From positions 1 through 64,000 of the forward strand of contig CAMWFH010000010.1 of assembly GCA_947173485.1 (NCBI GenBank): a DNA stretch of 64,000 nt. Reading direction: 5' to 3'. Positions 58,829-64,000 of the stretch are shown here, in pieces. Source of the stretch: an uncultured Clostridia bacterium. GTDB taxonomy: Bacteria > Bacillota > Clostridia > Oscillospirales > Oscillospiraceae. Numbering within the stretch: position 1 is the first letter of the stretch; each line of letters begins with the position of its first letter. A model generated the notes under the pieces. It had not been told where the DNA came from. It worked only from the letters and a program-made list of their open reading frames with translations, and ran no database searches. The position numbers were made by a program, and so were the translations under genes.

Positions 58829-59833
58829 TCACCTCGCCGGCACGAAGCCCACTTTTTTATAGACCTTGCGCAGGGTCTTGTTCGCCACATAGGCGGCCTT
58901 CTCCGCGCCGGCCTTGTAGACGCTCTCCAGATAGGCCTTGTCCGCCAGGATCTTCTGGGCCTCCTCCCGAATCGGCCGGAGGGTCTCGATGACCGCCTCC
59001 CCCACGGCGGGCTTGAACTTCCCATAGCCCTGACCGGCGAACTCCGCCTCGATCTCCGCAAAGCTCTTCCCGGTGACGGCGGCATAGATGTTCATCAGAT
59101 TGGCCACGCCGGGCTTGGATGCCGGGTCGAAACGGACGCAGTTCTCTGTGTCGCTGTCGGTGATGGCCCGCTTGAACTTCCGCTGGATGTCCTCCGGCTT
59201 CTCCATCAAAAAGACGCACCCCTCGGGGATGGACTTGCTCATCTTGCTCTCAGGGGCAGTCAGGCCCATGACCCGGGCCCCGGCCTTGGGGATGTAGGGC
59301 TCCGGGACCTTGAACACATCGCCGTAGATATGGTTGAAGCGGATGGCGATATCCCGCGTCAGCTCGCAGTGCTGCTTCTGGTCCTCCCCTACGGGGACAT
59401 AATCCGGCTGATAGAGGAGGATATCCGCCGCCATCAGGGCGGGATAGGTGAAGAGGCCGCCATTGATGTTGTCCTTGTGCTTGGCGGACTTGTCCTTGAA
59501 CTGGGTCATGCGGCTCAGCTCGCCGAACATGGTGTAGCAGTTCAGCACCCACCCCAGCTCTGCGTGGGCCGGGATGTGGGACTGGATGAACAGGGTGTTG
59601 CGCTCCGGGTCCAGACCGCAGGCGATGTACTGGGCCAGCTGCTCCAGGGTCCGCCGGCGCAGGGCCGCCGGGTCCTGGCGGACGGTGATGGTGTGCATAT
59701 CCGCCATAAAATAGTAGCAGTCAAATTCCTCGGCCCGCTCCGCCCAGTTCTTGATCGCGCCTAAATAGTTGCCCAGGTGCAGGTCGCCGCTGGGCTGTAT
59801 GCCGGACAGCATGACTTTCTTTGTTTGCTCCAT
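58829..59833 (-). CDS. trpS: Tryptophanyl-tRNA synthetase
   Basis: A 334-residue class I synthetase. The HIGH-type motif is GDLHLGNYLG and the KMSKS motif is SKMSKSIPEG; length is normal. The start ATG 59833 follows AAAGGAGACA; the long open frame beyond it crosses the promoter. It heads the operon trpS-tagO-wecB-55842. No Trp T-box or tRNA-sensing leader was found, only a plain promoter with a short leader. Confidence 0.97.
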   Translation of the reverse strand: MEQTKKVMLSGIQPSGDLHLGNYLGAIKNWAERAEEFDCYYFMADMHTITVRQDPAALRRRTLEQLAQYIACGLDPERNTLFIQSHIPAHAELGWVLNCYTMFGELSRMTQFKDKSAKHKDNINGGLFTYPALMAADILLYQPDYVPVGEDQKQHCELTRDIAIRFNHIYGDVFKVPEPYIPKAGARVMGLTAPESKMSKSIPEGCVFLMEKPEDIQRKFKRAITDSDTENCVRFDPASKPGVANLMNIYAAVTGKSFAEIEAEFAGQGYGKFKPAVGEAVIETLRPIREEAQKILADKAYLESVYKAGAEKAAYVANKTLRKVYKKVGFVPAR

Positions 59834-59924
59834 AACGATATGTCTCCTTTTATCTATCTCTTCTGTCCCCTTTGACGGCGGGCAGGCAGTCTTTGTTCCC
59901 ATCGCGCCGGGTGGATATTGCAGT

Positions 59925-59953
59925 ATTATACCACGCTCCCCCCGCAAACGCAA
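59925..59953 (-). promoter_or_regulatory. Sigma-A promoter of the trpS-tagO-wecB operon
   Basis: TTGCGT (59948-59953) and TATAAT (59925-59930), minus strand, are separated by 17 bases. The leader is about 85 bases. Confidence 0.83.
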
Positions 59954-60004
59954 CTGCCGTTTCACGGGGAATCGCCGTCTTCTGCCCAGACCGCAGAGCG
60001 GACA

Positions 60005-60034
60005 GAAAAGGGACCCATCGGCTCGATGGGTCCC
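60005..60034 (-). terminator. Intrinsic terminator of the rubrerythrin gene
   Basis: An 11-base-pair stem (60010-60020 with 60024-60034), loop AGC on the minus strand, followed by CTTTTCTG. Confidence 0.85.
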
Positions 60035-60041
60035 CTGGCCG

Positions 60042-60635
60042 CTATTTTTCGTAGGGCGACAGCTCGAAGCGGATGAAAAAGCCCTTCTCGTGGTCGCAGA
60101 CGGGGCACTTGGCCGGTACCTGGGTCCCCTCAAAGACGTGGCCGCAGTTGAGGCACATCCAGCCGGTCTTGACATCGCTGACGAACAGCTTGTTTTGCTC
60201 TAGCAGCCGGCCGAACCGCTCGAACCGGTCCCCGTGGATCTTCTCGATCTGGGCGATCATGCGGAATTTGGCGGCGATCTCCTTGAACCCCTCCTCCTCC
60301 GCCTTGTCCGCGAAGGCGGGGTACACGTCCTGATACTCCTCATACTCATGGTCATGGGCCAGGCTGAGGAGCTTGGCGATGTCGTCGGTGCAGTCGATGG
60401 GGTAGCCAGCCCGGTCGATCTCCACGCTCTCACAGCCCGCGTTTTTCAGAAGATCGTAGAAGATCTCCCCATGCTCCTTCTCCTGTCCGGCCGTGTAGGT
60501 AAAGACGGCCTCGATCACATCCAGCCCCGCCTTCTTGGCGGCGCTGGCGGCAAAGGTGTAGCGGTTGCGGGCCTGACTCTCCCCGGCGAAGGCCCGCAGC
60601 AGGTTCTCCTTGGTCACGCTGTTTTTCAATTCCAT
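60042..60635 (-). CDS. rbr: Rubrerythrin
   Basis: A 197-residue peroxide-reducing protein. The N-terminal ferritin-like di-iron domain has Glu ligands in LLRAFAGESQARNRY, AGQEKEHGEIFY, EEGFKEIA and IAQIEKIHGDRF. The C-terminal rubredoxin-like iron site is CLNCGHVFEG and CPVCDHEKGFF. It lowers hydrogen peroxide in the anaerobic cytoplasm. AGGAGGT precedes the ATG. It is bounded by its own terminator; no clear PerR box was found upstream. Confidence 0.96.
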   Translation of the reverse strand: MELKNSVTKENLLRAFAGESQARNRYTFAASAAKKAGLDVIEAVFTYTAGQEKEHGEIFYDLLKNAGCESVEIDRAGYPIDCTDDIAKLLSLAHDHEYEEYQDVYPAFADKAEEEGFKEIAAKFRMIAQIEKIHGDRFERFGRLLEQNKLFVSDVKTGWMCLNCGHVFEGTQVPAKCPVCDHEKGFFIRFELSPYEK

Positions 60636-60706
60636 GGATCCATACCTCCTGTTATTGGGTAGGGATAGCTTGCGGTAAAATTTCCAAAACTATGCGGACG
60701 GCAGAT

Positions 60707-60735
60707 GTATATTTTCCCCTCCTGCGGGCAGAATA
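60707..60735 (+). promoter_or_regulatory. Possible sporulation-type promoter of the Asn/Gln-rich peptide gene
   Basis: GTATA (60707-60711) and CAGAATA (60729-60735) with 17 bases between fit the forespore sigma-F/sigma-G pattern (GHATR, CATNNTA) with one clear mismatch. No sigma-A match is better here. Low certainty. Confidence 0.35.
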
Positions 60736-60770
60736 GCCCTGTACCCAACCACCGAAAGGAGGTGCAGATC

Positions 60771-60872
60771 ATGGAGAACAAGAACCAGAACCAGAATCAG
60801 AACCAGAACAACGAGAACCGTAACAATAACCAGAACCAGAATCAGAACCAGCAGAGCAAGAACAACCGCTAA
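60771..60872 (+). CDS. 33-residue Asn/Gln-rich peptide
   Basis: A short gene with an ideal ribosome-binding site (AAAGGAGGTG, eight bases before the ATG) and its own terminator. The product begins MENKNQNQNQNQNNENRNNN and ends QQSKNNR; about 70 percent of residues are Asn or Gln. Such low-complexity Asn/Gln peptides resemble short spore-associated proteins of Firmicutes, for example the glutamine- and asparagine-rich segments of gamma-type SASP, but homology cannot be shown. The gene stands alone between rubrerythrin (divergent) and mrnC. Confidence 0.72.
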   Translation: MENKNQNQNQNQNNENRNNNQNQNQNQQSKNNR

Positions 60873-60885
60873 GCAGTGCCCCGGC

Positions 60886-60933
60886 GCGAACGGTCTCCCC
60901 TGCCAGACAGCAAGGGAGACCGTTTGCTTTTTT
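60886..60933 (+). terminator. Intrinsic terminator of the Asn/Gln-rich peptide gene
   Basis: A 14-base-pair stem (60886-60899 with 60914-60927, one G-U pair) is followed by six T. The T-run overlaps the mrnC -35 hexamer. Confidence 0.92.
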
Positions 60934-60952
60934 GCGCAGTCCGGTATATAAT
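60924..60952 (+). promoter_or_regulatory. Promoter of mrnC-rqcH
   Basis: TTGCTT (60924-60929) and TATAAT (60947-60952) are separated by 17 bases. The predicted start is about 24 bases before the mrnC ATG. Confidence 0.75.
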
Positions 60953-60982
60953 AGGTCCCATCACAAGACCGGAGAGTACGAT

Positions 60983-61387
60983 ATGACCGATTACTTCCAT
61001 CTCGCCCTGCCGGAGGACGATATCCGCGCCATCAGCAGTATCGGCCTGGCCCACCTGGGGGACGGCGTCTACGAGCTGCTGGTGCGCTCCTACTTATGCT
61101 CCCACGGAAAGGCCACCGGCAAGGACCTGCACCGGGCCACCGTGGCCCTGGTCCGGGCCTCCGCCCAGGCGGAGCGCTCCGCCAAGATCTGGCCGCTGCT
61201 GACGGAGGAGGAGCAGTCCGTCTATAAGCGGGGGCGCAACGCCCATGTCCACACCATCCCCGCCAGCGCCTCCCGGGCGGACTATCTGGCGGCCACCGCC
61301 CTGGAGAGCCTCCTTGGCTGGCTGTACCTCCAGGGCAGGACGGCACGGATCAACGAACTGTTCCAACGCATGATGGAGGAGGTGTGA
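60983..61387 (+). CDS. mrnC: Mini-ribonuclease 3
   Basis: A 134-residue RNase III-type nuclease without a double-stranded-RNA-binding domain, which matures 23S rRNA in Firmicutes. The catalytic Asp lies in GLAHLGDGVYELLVR and the Glu in ATALESLLGWLYL. KRGRNAHVHTIPASAS is a family segment. The start ATG 60983 has GGAGAG upstream. sigH lies about 2 kb on; in Bacillus mrnC and sigH are also close neighbours, so this is a conserved region. Confidence 0.94.
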   Translation: MTDYFHLALPEDDIRAISSIGLAHLGDGVYELLVRSYLCSHGKATGKDLHRATVALVRASAQAERSAKIWPLLTEEEQSVYKRGRNAHVHTIPASASRADYLAATALESLLGWLYLQGRTARINELFQRMMEEV

Positions 61388-61390
61388 CCC

Positions 61391-63118
61391 ATGCCCTTAG
61401 ACGCCCTTTGCCTTCGCGGCATCATCCAGGAGCTCCAGTCCGCCGTGGACGCCCGTATCGAGAAGATCAACCAGCCCGCCCGGGACCAGATCCTCCTGAC
61501 CCTCCGGGGCAGCCGGAAGCTGCTGCTCCAGGCCGGCGGCACCCATCCCCGCCTGCATTACACCACCCTATCCCGGGAGAACCCGGCCTCGCCGCCGATG
61601 TTCTGTATGCTGCTGCGCAAGCACCTGACCGGCGGGCGGATCGTCAGCATCACCCAGCCGGGGCTGGAGCGGGCGGCGGTCCTCACCATCTCTGTCACCG
61701 ACGATCTGGGACGCCCCGGCCAGCGGCAGCTGGTGCTGGAGGCCATGGGCCGGCAGGCCGATCTGATCCTGGTGGACGGCGAGGGGCGCATCATAGACTG
61801 CCTCCGCCGGAGCGATTCCAGCCTGGGCCGCCAGCTGCTGCCGGGGCTGTACTACCGCCTCCCCTCCCCCCAGGATAAGCGGGACCCCCTGACCACTGCG
61901 CCGGAGGAGCTGCCTGCCCTTCTGGCCCAGGCCGACCAGGAGCAGCCCTTGGACAAATTTTTCCTGGACACCTTCTTTGGCCTCTCCCCCCTGGTCTGCC
62001 GGGAGCTGGCCTTCCGGGCCACCGGCGCTACGGACACCCGGCTGTTTGCGATCTCCTCGCCGGAGCGGCTGCTGGCGGTGTTCGCGGCGTGGCAGGCGGG
62101 AACGGACCACTGTACGCCGGTCCTCATCTCCCAAAACGGCAGGCCTATGGACTTCTCCTATCTGCCGGTCACCCAGTACGAGGGAGCGGCGGAGGTGCGC
62201 CCGGCGGAGAGCTTCAGCCAGCTGCTGGACGACCTCTTCGAGACCCGGGAGCGGCAAGAGCGCATCCGCCAGCGGGGGCAGGACCTGCTGCGGACCGCCA
62301 CCAACGCCCGGGACCGGGCGGCCAGGAAGCTGGCGGTCCAGACCCGAGAGCTGGAGCAGACCCGAGACCGGGAGCGGCTGCGGCTGTATGGTGAGCTGAT
62401 CACCGCCAACCTCTACCGGATGGAGAAGGGCCAGCGGAAGCTGGCGGCGGAGAACTACTATGAGCCGGACTGCCCCACCATCGAGATCCCCCTGGACCCC
62501 CTTCTCACTCCCCAGCAGAACGCGGCCAAATACTTCAAGAAGTACAGCAAGGCCAAGACCGCGGAGGCCATCCTGACGGAGCAGATCGCCAAGGGGCAGC
62601 AGGAGCTCAGCTATCTGGAGAGCGTGCTGGACGAGCTGAGCCGGGCGGAGCTGGAGCAGGACCTATCGGATATCCGCCAGGAGCTGCAAAAGGCCGGCTA
62701 CCTCCGGCCGGACACCGGCAGGAAGCGTCCTCCCCGGCAGGCGGCCGGGCCCCGGACGTTCCGCAGCACCAGCGGCCTGCGCATCCTGGTGGGCCGCAGC
62801 AACCACCAGAACGACCAGCTGGTGAAGGAGGGCCGCCGCTCGGACTACTGGTTCCACACCCAGAAGATCCACGGCTCCCATGTCCTCCTGGAGGCCGGCG
62901 GCCTGGAGCCGGACCCGCAGTCCATGACAGAGGCGGCCAGTCTGGCGGCGTGGTTCTCCCAGGCCCAGGGGGGCCGCCAGATCCCGGTGGACTACACCCA
63001 GTTGCGCAACGTGAAGAAGCCCGCCGGAGCCAGGCCGGGCATGGTGGTCTACGACCCCTACCAGACGGCCTACGTCTCCCCCACTGCGGAGCTGGTGAAG
63101 CAGCTCTCCGAAAAATGA
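61391..63118 (+). CDS. rqcH: Rqc2/NEMF-type ribosome quality control protein RqcH (NFACT)
   Basis: A 575-residue protein that binds stalled 50S subunits and adds Ala tails with tRNA-Ala. It has the N-terminal NFACT-N domain (LCLRGIIQELQSAVDARIEKINQP, then a FbpA-like region), a long coiled coil (about 275-440) and the C-terminal NFACT-R domain (LRILVGRSNHQNDQLVKEGRRSDYWFHTQKIHGSHVLLEAG). It was formerly annotated as a fibronectin-binding protein. It starts three bases after mrnC, so both share a transcript. A strong terminator follows. Confidence 0.95.
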   Translation: MPLDALCLRGIIQELQSAVDARIEKINQPARDQILLTLRGSRKLLLQAGGTHPRLHYTTLSRENPASPPMFCMLLRKHLTGGRIVSITQPGLERAAVLTISVTDDLGRPGQRQLVLEAMGRQADLILVDGEGRIIDCLRRSDSSLGRQLLPGLYYRLPSPQDKRDPLTTAPEELPALLAQADQEQPLDKFFLDTFFGLSPLVCRELAFRATGATDTRLFAISSPERLLAVFAAWQAGTDHCTPVLISQNGRPMDFSYLPVTQYEGAAEVRPAESFSQLLDDLFETRERQERIRQRGQDLLRTATNARDRAARKLAVQTRELEQTRDRERLRLYGELITANLYRMEKGQRKLAAENYYEPDCPTIEIPLDPLLTPQQNAAKYFKKYSKAKTAEAILTEQIAKGQQELSYLESVLDELSRAELEQDLSDIRQELQKAGYLRPDTGRKRPPRQAAGPRTFRSTSGLRILVGRSNHQNDQLVKEGRRSDYWFHTQKIHGSHVLLEAGGLEPDPQSMTEAASLAAWFSQAQGGRQIPVDYTQLRNVKKPAGARPGMVVYDPYQTAYVSPTAELVKQLSEK

Positions 63119-63127
63119 GCAGGAAAA

Positions 63128-63157
63128 AGCGCCCGCCAGCCGGCGGGCGCTCTTTTT
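63128..63157. terminator. Bidirectional terminator between rqcH and the zinc-ribbon gene
   Basis: AGCGCCCGCC (63128-63137) pairs with GGCGGGCGCT (63142-63151), with five A before and five T after. Confidence 0.93.
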
Positions 63158-63165
63158 ATGAGATC

Positions 63166-63444
63166 TTATCTCTCCTCGCGCATCTTGGCGAAGCAATCGC
63201 TGCAATACACAGGACGGTCGCTCTTGGGCTCGAAGGGCACCTTGGCCTCGCCGCCGCAGGAAGCGCAGACAGCGGTGAAGAACTCACGGGGGCCGCGGGC
63301 GGCGTTCTTGCGGGCGTCGCGGCAGGCCTTGCAGCGCTGGGGCTCGTTCTGGAAGCCGCGCTCAGCGTAGAACTCCTGCTCGCCAGCAGTGAACACGAAC
63401 TCCTGCCCGCATTCCTTACATACCAGAGTCTTGTCTTCGTACAT
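63166..63444 (-). CDS. Zinc-ribbon protein with two CxxC-x-CxxC units
   Basis: A 92-residue protein with two zinc-binding units: CKECG...CKAC (residues 9-42) of the zf_Tbcl type (KTLVCKECGQEFVFTAGEQEFYAERGFQNEPQRCKACR), and CASCGG...CSDC (60-84). Both are common in clostridial proteins of unknown role and may bind nucleic acid or act as a zinc store. GAGGGAAAC precedes the ATG. It lies downstream of sigH on the same strand with 45 bases between. Confidence 0.88.
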   Translation of the reverse strand: MYEDKTLVCKECGQEFVFTAGEQEFYAERGFQNEPQRCKACRDARKNAARGPREFFTAVCASCGGEAKVPFEPKSDRPVYCSDCFAKMREER

Positions 63445-63489
63445 GTTGTTTCCCTCTCTTTGATTTGAAAAGATATATTGCGGCCAGCA

Positions 63490-64000
63490 CTAGCTGACAT
63501 CGCCGGAAATAAGCTGCCGCGAGACCTTGCGCCGGATCCTCTGGACAGCGTTCTCCACCGACTTCGGTGGCTTCTGGACCTCTTTGGCGATCTCCCGCTG
63601 GGTCAGCCCCGCCAGGAACAGGGCCAACACCCTTTTCTCAAAGCGGGAGAGCTGCCCCTCGACCCAGCGGCGGAAAGCCGCCTGGTCCTCACGGTAGATC
63701 AAAAGGTCCTCGGGGTTGAGTATGGTTCGATCTGCGCCGGCAGTTAGGGGGTTCGTATCAAAGAAAGGGGTCTCAAAAGAAATCGACTGGTTCAATGGAC
63801 TGTGCTTTTCCTGATTGGCGGAGCGGAGCACTGAGTAGACGCGATTTCGGATACAAACTTCCGCGAAGGTCCGAAAGGAGGCCTCCTTGGCGCTGTCGAA
63901 AGCACGCACGGCTTTCATGAGACCGATCATCCCCTCCTGGAGCAGGTCGTCACTGTCGCCGCCCGCCAGGAAATAGGGCCGGGTGACGGCACGGACGAGA
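63490..64000 (-). CDS. sigH: RNA polymerase sigma-H factor, C-terminal part (5' end outside window)
   Basis: A sigma-70 family factor open to the right edge. Region 2 is seen as VRAVTRPYFLAGGDSDDLLQEGMIGLMKAVRAFDSAKEASFRTFAEVCIRNRVY, and region 4 as FEKRVLALFLAGLTQREIAKEVQKPPKSVENAVQRIRRKV. Length and the spacing of the two match SigH, the transition-phase sigma that starts sporulation, rather than the longer SigA. About 40 N-terminal residues lie outside. The in-frame ATG at 63930 is internal. It is near mrnC, as in Bacillus. Confidence 0.9.
   Translation of the reverse strand, partial: LVRAVTRPYFLAGGDSDDLLQEGMIGLMKAVRAFDSAKEASFRTFAEVCIRNRVYSVLRSANQEKHSPLNQSISFETPFFDTNPLTAGADRTILNPEDLLIYREDQAAFRRWVEGQLSRFEKRVLALFLAGLTQREIAKEVQKPPKSVENAVQRIRRKVSRQLISGDVS

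Noticed and set aside
59834..60041. T-box leader ahead of trpS
   Set aside because: No T-box core (GGTGG and ACCGCG region) or specifier stem could be found; the short leader has only a plain promoter.

Overview
The window is a 64 kb piece of a GC-rich, endospore-forming anaerobic Firmicute. It holds spo0A, spoIVB, spoIIM, sigH, rubrerythrin and adhE. Gene content and codon use fit the Oscillospiraceae (Clostridia; the Flavonifractor, Oscillibacter and Intestinimonas neighbourhood), but genus cannot be fixed by reading alone. It is ordinary chromosome. I saw no rRNA, CRISPR array, prophage or intact insertion sequence. There is one tRNA, tRNA-Arg(ACG). radA is cut by the left edge and sigH by the right edge.

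Left third (1-22 kb): radA, a YgjP-like peptidase and a PEBP protein come first. A purine-catabolism pair, ssnA then ygfK, follows on the minus strand behind a strong promoter and a structured, terminator-containing leader that looks like the ssnA RNA motif. Next are spoIVB, two small stand-alone genes and adhE, whose promoter is overlapped by a Rex-type operator. An AT-richer LytTR/DUF3021 module follows. The most unusual block is a six-gene minus-strand operon at 13.9-19.2 kb: circularly permuted ATP-grasp, alpha-E, transglutaminase, two aspartoacylase-like proteins (one intact, one lacking its zinc histidines) and a cysteine-rich protein. spo0A then lies next to a four-gene membrane-MerR/YbjQ operon whose three membrane proteins share one C-terminal motif.

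Middle (22-45 kb): infC-rpmI-rplT has an L20-type leader and an AUU start on infC. A yjdF riboswitch and its gene precede pcrA. A cell-surface acylation cluster (DUF4358, MBOAT, DHHW, Big2-DUF4358), the tRNA and an NCS2 purine permease follow; the permease may feed SsnA/YgfK. A TetR/MFS efflux pair has matching operators. An ABC-F protein has a three-codon leader ORF and a terminator attenuator, as expected for antibiotic-inducible resistance. A tyrosine recombinase is coupled by ATGA overlaps to a 38-residue lipoprotein and a membrane protein. A small operon leads to tgt. An SLH-beta-lactamase-fold protein and a CapA protein close the section.

Right third (45-64 kb): lysine/DAP genes asd and dapA, queA, an XRE regulator, spoIIM-xerD-DUF1292-HAD, yajC with a TIGR04086 protein, and an unrecognised three-gene operon. 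A trpS-tagO-wecB operon links tRNA charging to cell-wall polymer synthesis. Rubrerythrin, a 33-residue Asn/Gln-rich peptide gene, mrnC, rqcH, a zinc-ribbon protein and sigH complete the window. Regulation is unusually legible. Many near-consensus sigma-A promoters with 17-base spacers can be read, together with five structured leaders or attenuators (ssnA, infC, yjdF, ABC-F and possibly dapA) and operators for Rex, Spo0A, MerR and TetR-type regulators.
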